The notes under the pieces were generated by a model. The model was not told where the DNA came from, searched no databases, and saw only the letters and a list, made by a program, of their open reading frames with translations. Of a stretch of 64,000 bases of DNA, positions 18,964 through 27,348 are shown piece by piece. A program made the position numbers and the translations under genes. The first letter of the stretch is position 1, and each line of letters opens with the position of its first letter. The stretch lies in contig CAMDNW010000001.1 in assembly GCA_945903275.1 (NCBI GenBank), positions 62,001 to 126,000 of the forward strand, given 5' to 3'. The DNA is from Thermoflexus hugenholtzii JAD2. Lineage in GTDB: Bacteria > Chloroflexota > Dehalococcoidia > UBA2979.

Positions 18964-19473
18964 ATGCCCGAGCAGGGTGCTTCGCCAGTCACTCGATCAG
19001 TCTCTACTGCACGTGCCGAACGCGCGACGGTGTATGACGCTGAGTCTATACATAACGTTGTTAACTATTGGGCGGCGCGCGGGGAGATGCTCCCGCGCAC
19101 GATGGGTGAGGTCTACGAGAACATCCGCGACTTCTTTGTCGTTCGCGAGGACGGCGAGACGGTCGCCTGTGGGGCGCTGCACATCACCTGGGGCGACCTA
19201 GCGGAGCTGAAGTCGCTCGCAGTGCGGGAAGACCGCCAGTCGGCCGGCTACGGGAGTGCTATCGTCCGGGCCTGCATCGAGGAGGGCCGCTCGCTCGGCC
19301 TCGAACGGGTGTTTGCACTAACGTACCGGCCGGGCTACTTCGAGCGCCTTGGGTTCCAGCAGGTCGATGTGATGGATCTGCCGCGCAAGGTCTGGAACGA
19401 GTGCTACCGCTGTCCGAAGTTCCCCGGCTGCAACGAGATCGCCATGGTGTGCGACCTCGGCGCCGCGAAGTGA
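18964..19473 (+). CDS. ArgA-like GNAT N-acetyltransferase
   Basis: 169-aa acetyltransferase. It matches the stand-alone amino-acid N-acetyltransferase type that makes N-acetylglutamate for arginine synthesis: DAESIHNVVNYWAARG at the start, LKSLAVREDRQSAGYGSAIV (acetyl-CoA loop), RPGYFERLGF, and a C-terminal NECYRCPKFPGCNEIAM with three spaced Cys, a hallmark of this group. Function as N-acetylglutamate synthase is inference; no other arg genes are nearby. The ATG at 18964 follows GGGAGGG. A TATGCT box lies at about 18934. The stop overlaps the GTG of the broken Nudix gene. Confidence 0.8.
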   Translation: MPEQGASPVTRSVSTARAERATVYDAESIHNVVNYWAARGEMLPRTMGEVYENIRDFFVVREDGETVACGALHITWGDLAELKSLAVREDRQSAGYGSAIVRACIEEGRSLGLERVFALTYRPGYFERLGFQQVDVMDLPRKVWNECYRCPKFPGCNEIAMVCDLGAAK

Positions 19474-20008
19474 CCGAAGCCGAAATCCTGTCTTCGTCGA
19501 CCGTCTACCAGGCGCGAGTCTTCGATGTCGAAGAACTGCGGGTGCGCTTTGACGACGGTGGCGAGCACCAGTACGAGGTCGTACGGCACCCTGGCGCGGT
19601 CGCCATCGTGGCGATTGACGCCGAGGGGCGCTGGCGCTCGTGCGTCAGTACCGGGTGCCCGCGGCGCGCGAACTCCTCGAAATCCCCGCGGGGACGCTGG
19701 AGCCGGGCGAAGAGCCGATGGCGACCGCGCACCGCGAACTCCGCGAAGAGACCGGGTATGCCGCGGATCGCCTCGAACCGCTAGGCGGCACATGGATGTC
19801 GCCTGGCTTCTGTAGCGAATACATCCACTATTTCCTCGCCACCGGGCTGCGGCCCTCGCCGTTGCCACAGGACGAGGACGAGCGGCTCTCAGCTCCGGTC
19901 GCGCTGCGCCTCGATGAGGTGCTCGCTGCCATCGACGACGGGACGATCGCCGACGCCAAGACCGTGGTGGCGACGGTATTGGTGGCGCGGCAGCAAGATT
20001 CCACGTGA
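19470..20008 (+). pseudogene. Frameshifted Nudix hydrolase (ADP-ribose pyrophosphatase-like)
   Basis: Two open frames together make one ADP-ribose pyrophosphatase-like protein. The first (from GTG 19470, overlapping the GNAT stop) encodes the N-terminal domain through VVRHPGAVAIVAIDAEGRW. The homology then moves to another frame at about 19634: ALVRQYRVPAARELLEIPAG, continuing to 20008. A -1 change, i.e. one missing base near 19632-19637 inside GCGCTGGCGCTCG, restores the join. The Nudix box is intact in the second part (GTLEPGEEP...RELREETGY). Either a recent pseudogene or a single-base sequence error. No slippery heptamer is visible, so programmed frameshifting is unlikely. Confidence 0.8.
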
Positions 20009-20096
20009 CGTATAACGAGGTGAGGTGATTCACTTGACGCTGCCCATGCGCACGGACAGAGTCGTGTGAGCACATGAGGTGGACAAGGGGCGAGAC

Positions 20097-20891
20097 ATGG
20101 CACAGGCGAGCACGACGCTTGGACGGGAACGCCGCTACGGGAAGACGCAGCGCGTAGACCGCTGGTGGCTAGAGCCATTGCTGGTCGCGTTTGGCCTCGT
20201 GTCGTTCATTGTGTACTCGACGGTTTCGGCGCTGATGGGCGCGGGCGACCCGCCGATCTGGGCGTACGAAGCAGGACCGTACCTGTCGCCGTTCTTCGAG
20301 CCGATCATCAAACCTGCATGGTTGCCGTCGTGGGTCTCGCCCGCTCTGCTGATCCTTGGTGGGCCGCTATCGTTCCGCATGACCTGCTACTACTACCGGC
20401 GGGCGTACTACCGCTCGTTCTTCATGAGCCCGCCCGCCTGCGCTGTGGTGGAACCGGCGAAGTCATATTCCGGTGAGACGCGGTTCCCACTGTTTCTCCA
20501 GAAGCTGCACAGGTACGCGCTTTACATCGCGCTCGCCTTCAACATGTTGCTCTGGTACGGGGCGATCAAGTCGTTCTACTGGGAGGGCGAGATTGGGATT
20601 GGCGTCGGTTCAGTCATCATGACCGCCAACGCGTTTCTGCTGATGATGTACTCGTTGTCATGCCACTCGCTTCGCCACCTGGTGGGTGGCGGTCTCGATT
20701 GCTTCTCGTGCTCGAACTTCACGAACACGCGGTACTCCGTATGGGCGCGCATCTCACAGTGGAATGAGCACCACCGCTTCTGGGCGTGGGCCAGTCTGAT
20801 CAGTGTCGGCGTGACCGATCTGTACATCCGGCTGGTTGCGAACGGTGTGGTTACCGACCTGCACACGTTTACCGCACCGTTTGTCCACTAG
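20097..20891 (+). CDS. sdhC: Succinate dehydrogenase/fumarate reductase membrane subunit
   Basis: 264-aa membrane protein directly upstream of the flavoprotein and iron-sulfur subunits, so it should anchor the complex and pass electrons to quinone. Four or five hydrophobic segments are visible, with candidate haem or quinone-site histidines in LQKLHRYALYIALAFNM, SCHSLRHLVGGG and ISQWNEHHRFWAW. It does not look like the short SdhC/SdhD pair of proteobacteria; it resembles the single longer anchor seen in some actinobacterial and Chloroflexota-type complexes. Start chosen at ATG 20097 after AAGGGGCGAG. The gene name is by context. Confidence 0.75.
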   Translation: MAQASTTLGRERRYGKTQRVDRWWLEPLLVAFGLVSFIVYSTVSALMGAGDPPIWAYEAGPYLSPFFEPIIKPAWLPSWVSPALLILGGPLSFRMTCYYYRRAYYRSFFMSPPACAVVEPAKSYSGETRFPLFLQKLHRYALYIALAFNMLLWYGAIKSFYWEGEIGIGVGSVIMTANAFLLMMYSLSCHSLRHLVGGGLDCFSCSNFTNTRYSVWARISQWNEHHRFWAWASLISVGVTDLYIRLVANGVVTDLHTFTAPFVH

Positions 20892-20957
20892 CAGATTGAA
20901 TGGGGAACGAGCGCCCAGTGCGCGCGTCCGCCTGACGAGGTAACAGGGAGAGCATCA

Positions 20958-22772
20958 GTGGTCGATTACGAGACACATGAATACGACGTGATCGTGATCG
21001 GTGCCGGTGGCGCTGGTCTCCGCGCGGCTGTCGAGTCATCGGCGACGGGCGCGAAGACGGCGCTGATCTGCAAGTCGCTGCTGGGCAAAGCCCACACGGT
21101 GATGGCGGAGGGTGGCATCGCCGCCGCGCTGGGCAACGTGTACGAGCAGGACAACTGGCAGGTGCACTTCCGCGACACCATGCGCGGCGGCAAGATGCTG
21201 AACAACTGGCGCATGGCCCAGATCCACGCGCAAGAAGCCCCCGACCGCGTCCGTGAGCTCGAGGCGTGGGGCGCGCTGTTCGACCGGACGGCGGACGGCC
21301 GCATCCTCCAGCGTGACTTCGGCGGGCACCGTTACGCGCGTCTGGCGCATGTCGGCGACCGCACTGGCCTCGAAATGATTCGCACGCTCCAGCAGCACGC
21401 CGTGCATCGCGGTATCGATGTTTACCAGGAATGCACGATCACGCGGCTGCTGAAGGACGGCGACGCGATCGCCGGCGCCTTTGGGTACTGGCGCGAGACT
21501 GGGCGCTTCGTGGTCTATCGCGCGAAAGCGGTCATCCTCGCGACCGGCGGGCTGTGCAAACTGTTCGCGATTAACTCGAACTCATGGGAGGGCACCGGCG
21601 ACGGGCACGCGCTCGCGGCGTGGGCGGGCGCGGATATGATCGACATGGAGTTTGTGCAGTTCCACCCGACCGGGATGGTCTGGCCGCTCTCCGTGCGCGG
21701 CATCCTAGTAACCGAAGGCGTGCGCGGCGACGGTGGCACGCTCCGGAACCGGGATCAAGAACAGTTCATGTTCAACTACATCCCGCCCATGTTCGCCGCC
21801 GAGACGGCGGACACCATCGAAGAAGCCGACCGCTGGTACACCGACAAGGTGAACGCACGGCGCACCCCCAACCTGCTGCCGCGTGACGAGGTGGCGCGCG
21901 CCATCAACTCCGAGGTGAAGGCCGGCCGAGGCAGCCCGCATGGTGGCGTATTCCTCGACATCGCCTCACGGCGCGACGCGGACTACATCCAGCGGCGCTT
22001 GCCGAGCATGTACCACCAGTTCAAGCAGCTGGCCGACGTGGACATCACCAAGGACGCGATGGAAGTCGGCCCGACCGCGCACTACGCCATGGGCGGCGTG
22101 CGCGTCGACGCCGAGACGACGGCGACCACGGTGCCGGGGCTGTTCGCGGCGGGCGAGGTCGCCGGCGGCATGCACGGCTCGAACCGCCTCGGGGGTAACT
22201 CGCTCTCGGATCTCCTAGTCTTCGGCCGGCGCGCGGGGCTGTACGCGGCCGAGTACGCGAACGCGATGCCGAATCTGCCCGGCCTGAACGGGACGGACGT
22301 GGACACGGCTGCCGAAGAGGCTACCGCGCCCTTCGACAACACCGGCCGCGAGAACCCCTACTCGATCCACCACGATATGCAGGATTCGATGCAGGAGTTG
22401 GTGGGCATCATCCGTAAGGAAGACGAGCTGGGCGAGGCACGCGAGCGGCTGCAGTCGTTCCGAGAGCGCTCACGCCACCTCAGGGTGGATGGAAACCGCC
22501 AGTTCAACCCAGGCTGGCACCTCTCGCTCGACCTGCGCACCATGCTGACTGTGGCCGACTTGATTACGCAAGGTGCGACCCTGCGTAAGGAAAGCCGTGG
22601 CGGGCACACCCGGGATGATTACCCGGGGCCGGACACGCACTTTGGGACAGTGAACATCGTGCAGCGGTGGACGCCAGATGGCGCTGTCGCCCGCGAGGAG
22701 CCATTGCCGCAAATGCCGCACGAACTGGCGGCGCTATTCGAAGGGGACAGCCATGCCGACAGCGCATCTTAA
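20958..22772 (+). CDS. sdhA: Succinate dehydrogenase/fumarate reductase flavoprotein subunit
   Basis: 604-aa FAD-dependent subunit oxidising succinate to fumarate. The N-terminal dinucleotide-binding motif is VIVIGAGGAGLRAAVESS; AHTVMAEGGIAAALGN contains the His that usually carries covalent FAD. VQFHPTGM, GSRLGGNSL-type GSNRLGGNSLSDLLVFGR and the capping-domain residues are conserved. The C-terminal helical domain has RLQSFRERSRHLRVDG. GTG start at 20958 preceded by AACAGGGAG. The last 20 bases overlap sdhB, so translation is likely coupled. Confidence 0.95.
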   Translation: MVDYETHEYDVIVIGAGGAGLRAAVESSATGAKTALICKSLLGKAHTVMAEGGIAAALGNVYEQDNWQVHFRDTMRGGKMLNNWRMAQIHAQEAPDRVRELEAWGALFDRTADGRILQRDFGGHRYARLAHVGDRTGLEMIRTLQQHAVHRGIDVYQECTITRLLKDGDAIAGAFGYWRETGRFVVYRAKAVILATGGLCKLFAINSNSWEGTGDGHALAAWAGADMIDMEFVQFHPTGMVWPLSVRGILVTEGVRGDGGTLRNRDQEQFMFNYIPPMFAAETADTIEEADRWYTDKVNARRTPNLLPRDEVARAINSEVKAGRGSPHGGVFLDIASRRDADYIQRRLPSMYHQFKQLADVDITKDAMEVGPTAHYAMGGVRVDAETTATTVPGLFAAGEVAGGMHGSNRLGGNSLSDLLVFGRRAGLYAAEYANAMPNLPGLNGTDVDTAAEEATAPFDNTGRENPYSIHHDMQDSMQELVGIIRKEDELGEARERLQSFRERSRHLRVDGNRQFNPGWHLSLDLRTMLTVADLITQGATLRKESRGGHTRDDYPGPDTHFGTVNIVQRWTPDGAVAREEPLPQMPHELAALFEGDSHADSAS

Positions 22773-23496
22773 GCTCTGGCGAGGCGACGACACCGGCGCG
22801 TATCAGGAGTACGACGTCGAGTACGCCGAGGGCATGGTCATCCTAGATGTTGTGCACCTGCTGCAGGCCACGCAGGTCGGCGACCTTGCGGTTCGCTGGA
22901 ACTGCAAGGCTGGTAAGTGCGGTTCCTGTTCCGCTGAGATTAACGGCAAGCCTCGGCTGATGTGCATGACGCGCATGAACACCTTCGTTCCGGGCGAGAC
23001 GATCTCGATCGCGCCGATGAAGACGTTCCCGCTGATTCGCGACCTCGTGACGGATGTGAAGCATAACTACGGGGTCGCCCGGAAGATGCTGGAGTTTGCG
23101 CCCGGTGCCCCGGCGGCAGATGGCGACTACCGGATGCAGCAGATCGATATCGACCGGCTGCAAGAGTTCCACAAGTGCATTGAGTGCTTCCTCTGTCAGG
23201 ATGTCTGTCACGTCATTCGTGAGCACCCGGACAACCTGAACAACTTCATCGGGCCTCGGTTCATCCTGCAACTGGCTCAGGTGGCGATGCACCCCCTCGA
23301 CACGAACGAGAAGAGCGCCTCCACCGCCGACCACTGGGGTGTGGACTACTGCAACATCACCAAGTGCTGCACCGATGTCTGCCCCGAGGGTATCCACATC
23401 ACCGACAACGCGATCATCCCGATGAAAGAGCGCATCGTGGATGAGTCCTTCGACCCGATCCGGGCGATCGGGCGGAAGTTGTTCGGCAAGAAGTAG
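22753..23496 (+). CDS. sdhB: Succinate dehydrogenase/fumarate reductase iron-sulfur subunit
   Basis: 247-aa subunit that carries electrons from FAD to the membrane anchor. The N-terminal ferredoxin domain has the [2Fe-2S] cysteines in NCKAGKCGSCSAEINGKPRLMC. The C-terminal domain has CIECFLCQDVCHV ([4Fe-4S]) and CCTDVCPEGI (the [3Fe-4S]/[4Fe-4S] remainder). I start at ATG 22753, 20 bases before the end of sdhA, with GGGGACAG upstream. The operon ends in a perfect hairpin shared with fumC. Confidence 0.94.
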   Translation: MPTAHLKLWRGDDTGAYQEYDVEYAEGMVILDVVHLLQATQVGDLAVRWNCKAGKCGSCSAEINGKPRLMCMTRMNTFVPGETISIAPMKTFPLIRDLVTDVKHNYGVARKMLEFAPGAPAADGDYRMQQIDIDRLQEFHKCIECFLCQDVCHVIREHPDNLNNFIGPRFILQLAQVAMHPLDTNEKSASTADHWGVDYCNITKCCTDVCPEGIHITDNAIIPMKERIVDESFDPIRAIGRKLFGKK

Positions 23497-23506
23497 CACC
23501 TGACTC

Positions 23507-23564
23507 ATCGCCAGACTTACGAAAGCGGCGCCCGTGCGGGCGCCGCTTTCGTAAGTCTGGCGAT
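23507..23564. terminator. Bidirectional terminator: perfect 28-bp hairpin between sdhB and fumC
   Basis: Bases 23507-23534 are the exact reverse complement of 23537-23564 with a 2-nt centre (effectively a 4-nt GTGC loop). It lies 10 bp after the sdhB stop and 17 bp before the end of convergent fumC. There is no T-run on either side, so it may work as a structural barrier rather than a classical intrinsic terminator. Confidence 0.75.
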
Positions 23565-23581
23565 TCCCCCGCCGGAAGTAC

Positions 23582-24988
23582 CTACGGGTGGATCATGTCC
23601 TCCGGGCGCACCCACTCGTCGAATTGCTCTGGAGTGACGAAGCCAGAGGCCACTGCCGCCTCCTTGAGCGTCAGGCCCTCGTGGTGACCCTTGTGGGCGA
23701 CCTGAGCAGCCTTGTCGTAGCCGATGTGCGGCGAGAGCGCCGTGACCAGCATGAGCGAGGAGCGCATCAGTTCATCGATGCGGGCGGTGTTGGCTTCTAT
23801 ACCGACGACCATGTTGTCGGTGAATGACTTGGAGGCGTCGCCGATGAGCCGGAGGCTCTGAAGCGTGTTGTAGACAATCACCGGTTTGAAGACGTTTAGT
23901 TCGAAGTGGCCCATTGCGCCGCCGATGTTCACCGCGACATCGTTCCCCATCACCTGGGCACAGACCATCGTGATGGCCTCAGCCTGCGTGGGGTTCACCT
24001 TGCCTGGCATGATCGAGGAACCCGGCTCGTTCTCGGGAAGCATCAGTTCGCCGATGCCAGCCCGGGGGCCGGAGCCGAGGAAGCGGATGTCGTTCGCGAT
24101 CTTCATCAAGGAGGCCGCGATGGTCTTCAACTGGCCGGAGAGTTGCACCTGCGCGTCGTGCGCGGCAAGCGACTCGAACTTGTTCGGGGCGGTGATGAAG
24201 GGCAGGCCCGTGAGTTTCGCGATCTCTTTCGCTACGCGCTCAGCGTACTCGGGGTGCGTGTTCAGGCCGGTGCCGACGGCGGTGCCGCCCAGCGCGAGTT
24301 CGTACAGCCTCGGCATACACGACTCGGCGCGCTCGATGCCGTAAGTGATCTGTTGGACATAACCGGAGAACTCCTGCCCGAGCGTCAACGGAGTAGCGTC
24401 CATCAGGTGCGTCCGGCCGATCTTCACGATCGAGGCGAACTCGTCCGCCTTCCGCTGGAGCGCATCGCGTAGGTAGCGCAGGTTCGGGATCAGGTGATGG
24501 ATGACCTGCTCGCCGGTGGCAACGGCCATCGCGGCGGGGAATACGTCGTTCGAGGACTGCGACATGTTCACGTGGTCGTTAGGGTGGACGGGGTTCTTCG
24601 AACCGAGTGTGCCGCCGAGGAGTTCGATGGCGCGGTTCGAGATGACCTCGTTCGCGTTCATGTTGGTCTGGGTGCCGGAGCCGGTCTGCCAGACGACGAG
24701 CGGGAACTGGTCGTCCAGTGTGCTGTCGATGACCTCCTGCGCCGCCTGCCGGATGGCGTCCGCGAGGCGAGCCTCGATTTTCCCGAGATCTTGGTTCACT
24801 GTGGCGGAGGCGTGCTTGATGATCCCGAGCGCGCGGATCAGCGGGCGCGGGAAGCGCTCGCCGCCGATGCGGAAGTTCTCGATGGAGCGTTGTGTCTGTG
24901 CGCCCCAGTAGACATCCGAGCGCACCTCGATGGGCCCGAACGAGTCGGTCTCAGTGCGTGTTTCCTTGGTCATACTCGTCGTGGTCAT
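23582..24988 (-). CDS. fumC: Class II fumarate hydratase
   Basis: 468-aa iron-independent fumarase, interconverting fumarate and malate. Diagnostic motifs: [56 protein letters not shown] and the superfamily signature [18 protein letters not shown] at 24988 follows CGAGGCAC; ATG at 24973 is a possible alternative. An N-terminal extension open to 25234 is shadow sequence inside mdh. Last gene of the minus-strand set pccB-icd-mdh-fumC, 62 bp downstream of mdh, with an imperfect GC-rich hairpin in the gap. Confidence 0.95.
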   Translation of the reverse strand: MTTTSMTKETRTETDSFGPIEVRSDVYWGAQTQRSIENFRIGGERFPRPLIRALGIIKHASATVNQDLGKIEARLADAIRQAAQEVIDSTLDDQFPLVVWQTGSGTQTNMNANEVISNRAIELLGGTLGSKNPVHPNDHVNMSQSSNDVFPAAMAVATGEQVIHHLIPNLRYLRDALQRKADEFASIVKIGRTHLMDATPLTLGQEFSGYVQQITYGIERAESCMPRLYELALGGTAVGTGLNTHPEYAERVAKEIAKLTGLPFITAPNKFESLAAHDAQVQLSGQLKTIAASLMKIANDIRFLGSGPRAGIGELMLPENEPGSSIMPGKVNPTQAEAITMVCAQVMGNDVAVNIGGAMGHFELNVFKPVIVYNTLQSLRLIGDASKSFTDNMVVGIEANTARIDELMRSSLMLVTALSPHIGYDKAAQVAHKGHHEGLTLKEAAVASGFVTPEQFDEWVRPEDMIHP

Positions 24989-25050
24989 GGTGTGCCTCGT
25001 GGGGGAGTAGCGCGCGACGGCCGATTGGCCGCCGCGCTGTGTGCCGAGTG

Positions 25051-25983
25051 TTAACCCTTGGGCGTCGCCGCGACCAGTTCGCGGACGGCCTTGCCCGCCT
25101 CCTTGATGCCGGCGACCTCGTCGTCGGACAGGGGCGGCGTGTAGACCTTCTGGATGCCGCCCTCGCCGAGCAGCACCGGAGCGCCTACGTAGCCGTTGCG
25201 GACGCCCCACGGGCCATTGAGCAGCGTTGCACAAGGCAGGATGCGCCGCTCGTCGAGCAGGATGGCGTCCACCATTTCGATGGTGGCGGCGGCGGGCGCG
25301 ATGAATGCGCTGCCGGTCTTCAGCAGGTCGACGATTTCAGCCCCGCCGCGCTTGGTGCGGGCCACCAGGGCGTCGACCTTGCGAGTGTTCAGCAACTGGG
25401 TCAGCGGCACGCCGCCAACGGTCGCGTTGGAGACGATCGGAACCATGGTGGCCTCGGTGTGGCCACCGAGTACCCAAGCGCAGACATCCTTCACGGATGC
25501 GCCGGTCTCCATCGAGATGAAGGCACGGTAGCGGGCGCTGTCTAGCATGCCGCCCTGACCGATCACGCGCTCCTTCGGAAAGCCCGAGGCAGCCAGCGCC
25601 ACATGGCACATTGCGTCCATCGGGTTCGCAAAGATGATGAGCACAGCATTGGGTGAGTGCTTCGCCGCGTTGCCGACGACAGCGCGAACAATGCCAGCGT
25701 TGGTGCCGAGCAGATCTTCACGGGTCATGCCAGGACGCCTCGCGACGCCTGAGGTGATCACGACAACATCGGAGCCGGCGGTGTCGACCCAGTCGTTAGT
25801 GCCCGTGACGGTGGTGGAGAAGCCAGTCCAGGGTGCCGATTCAGCGATGTCGAGGCCCTTGCCCTGTGGCAGCCCTTCGACGATGTCGATGAGGACGACG
25901 TCGGCGTAGCCGCGCGCTGCCATCATCTGCGCCATCGCGCCACCCGTGTTGCCGGCCCCGACGAACGTTACCTTCTTACGCAG
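25051..25983 (-). CDS. mdh: Malate dehydrogenase, apparent CTG start
   Basis: About 310-aa NAD-dependent enzyme of the LDH-like malate dehydrogenase type. The first ATG in frame (25935) would remove the first beta strand and the GxGxxG loop. Reading back, the frame encodes [15 protein letters not shown] directly before it, the expected Rossmann N-terminus. The only plausible initiator is CTG at 25981-25983, 7 nt after GGAGGAG (25991-25997); a TGA in frame upstream excludes earlier starts, and no ATG, GTG or TTG lies between. Catalytic residues are visible in [13 protein letters not shown] (Arg) and the His of [12 protein letters not shown]. It converts malate to oxaloacetate next to fumC and icd. 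Confidence 0.9.
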   Translation of the reverse strand: MRKKVTFVGAGNTGGAMAQMMAARGYADVVLIDIVEGLPQGKGLDIAESAPWTGFSTTVTGTNDWVDTAGSDVVVITSGVARRPGMTREDLLGTNAGIVRAVVGNAAKHSPNAVLIIFANPMDAMCHVALAASGFPKERVIGQGGMLDSARYRAFISMETGASVKDVCAWVLGGHTEATMVPIVSNATVGGVPLTQLLNTRKVDALVARTKRGGAEIVDLLKTGSAFIAPAAATIEMVDAILLDERRILPCATLLNGPWGVRNGYVGAPVLLGEGGIQKVYTPPLSDDEVAGIKEAGKAVRELVAATPKG

Positions 25984-26003
25984 AGCGCATCTCCTCCATC
26001 CAT

Positions 26004-26027
26004 GTCAGCCTGCCGAGGCAGGCTGAC
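26004..26027 (-). promoter_or_regulatory. Perfect 11-bp hairpin just upstream of the mdh ribosome-binding site
   Basis: GTCAGCCTGCC (26004-26014) and its reverse complement (26017-26027) with a 2-nt centre. On the minus strand it lies between icd and mdh, ending 6 nt before GGAGGAG. It could protect a processed mdh-fumC message or attenuate read-through from icd. Confidence 0.45.
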
Positions 26028-26082
26028 TGCTTCATCGACCGCGCATCTGCGCGTTCAGCCGGTTGTGCTAAGTCGCGACCGG

Positions 26083-27297
26083 CTACTTCATCGCCGCTTG
26101 CAGGTTCTCATCGAGCTTGTCGAGGAACTGCTGCGTGGTGAGCCACGGCTCGTTTGGCCCTTGCAGCAGCGACAGGTCGCGCGTCATGGAACCGGACTCG
26201 ATGGTCTTTACGCAGACGTCCTCAATGGTCGCCGCGAACGCGGCGAGATCCTTGTTGTCGTCCAGCTTCGCGCGGTGCGAGAAGCCACGAGTCCACGCGA
26301 AGATCGAGGCGACCGGGTTGGTGGAGGTCGCGTTGCCCTTCTGGTGCTCGCGGTAGTGGCGGGTGACGGTGCCGTGGGCGGCCTCGGCCTCGCACGTCAT
26401 GCCGTCGGGCGTGAGCAGGACAGAGGTCATCATGCCGAGCGAGCCGTAGCCCTGCGCGACGATGTCCGACTGGACATCGCCGTCGTAGTTCTTGCAGGCC
26501 CAGACGAAGCCGCCGCTCGACTTCAGCGCCTGCGCGACCTGGTCGTCGATCAGGCGGTGTTCGTACCAGATGTTCTTCGCCTTGAACCCCTCGGCGAACT
26601 CGGCGTCGAAGACCTCCTGGAAGATGTCCCGGAAGCGCCCGTCGTAGGCCTTCAAGATCGTGTTCTTGGTCGAGAGATAGACCGGCCAGCCGCGCATCAG
26701 GCCATAGTTCAGCGAGGAGCGGGCGAAGCCACGGATCGATTCATCAACGTTGTACATCGCCATCGCGACACCGGGGTCGGTGAAGTGGAAAACCTGATAA
26801 TCAGTCGCTGCGCTGCCATCGTCGGGAGTGAACTTCATCGTGAGGGTGCCCGCGGACGGCACTTTGAAGTCGGTCGCGCGGTATTGGTCGCCGAAGGCGT
26901 GTCGGCCGATGACGATTGGCTGCGTCCAGCCGGGGACGAGCCGCGGGATATTGGCGCAGATGATCGGTTCGCGGAAGACGGTGCCGCCAATGATGTTGCG
27001 GATCGTTCCGTTGGGCGAGACCCACATCTTCTTGAGGCTGAACTCTTCGACGCGTCCCTCGTCGGCCGTGATGGTCGCGCACTTCACGCCTACGCCGTAC
27101 CGCTTGATGGCTTCGGCGGAATCGATGGTGATCTGGTCGTTGGTCTCATCGCGCTTCTGGATGCTGAGGTCGTAGTACTTCAGGTCGACATTCAGGTACG
27201 GGAGGACGAGTTTCTCCCGAATGAACCCCCACATGATCCGTGCCATCTCGTCGCCGTCGATCTCCACGATCGGGTTCTTCACCGGGATCTTGGCCAT
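26083..27297 (-). CDS. icd: NADP-dependent isocitrate dehydrogenase, homodimeric eukaryote-like type
   Basis: 404-aa enzyme oxidising isocitrate to 2-oxoglutarate. The start [21 protein letters not shown] and the motifs [49 protein letters not shown] and [20 protein letters not shown] belong to the subfamily shared with mitochondrial and cytosolic IDH1/2, distinct from E. coli Icd. The NADP preference is inferred from subfamily membership. ATG at 27297 follows AAGGGG. A hairpin pairing AGCCGGT (26057-26063) with ACCGGCT (26078-26084) overlaps its stop codon. Confidence 0.94.
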   Translation of the reverse strand: MAKIPVKNPIVEIDGDEMARIMWGFIREKLVLPYLNVDLKYYDLSIQKRDETNDQITIDSAEAIKRYGVGVKCATITADEGRVEEFSLKKMWVSPNGTIRNIIGGTVFREPIICANIPRLVPGWTQPIVIGRHAFGDQYRATDFKVPSAGTLTMKFTPDDGSAATDYQVFHFTDPGVAMAMYNVDESIRGFARSSLNYGLMRGWPVYLSTKNTILKAYDGRFRDIFQEVFDAEFAEGFKAKNIWYEHRLIDDQVAQALKSSGGFVWACKNYDGDVQSDIVAQGYGSLGMMTSVLLTPDGMTCEAEAAHGTVTRHYREHQKGNATSTNPVASIFAWTRGFSHRAKLDDNKDLAAFAATIEDVCVKTIESGSMTRDLSLLQGPNEPWLTTQQFLDKLDENLQAAMK

Positions 27298-27348
27298 ACG
27301 TCGTCCCCTTCCCCTATCGCCGCCGAGCTCCTCGTGCAGCGCCGCCTG

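Noticed and set aside
19600-19660. Programmed frameshift producing an intact Nudix protein
   Set aside because: No slippery heptamer or downstream structure is evident, and Nudix hydrolases are not known to use recoding.
24989-25234. N-terminal extension of fumarase into the mdh coding region
   Set aside because: The family start ([20 protein letters not shown]) lies at 24988 and the extension overlaps mdh on the same strand without similarity.
26057-26084. Hairpin at the icd 3' end as an operon terminator
   Set aside because: Stem is only 7 bp with a 14-nt loop and no T-tract, and mdh follows closely in the same direction.
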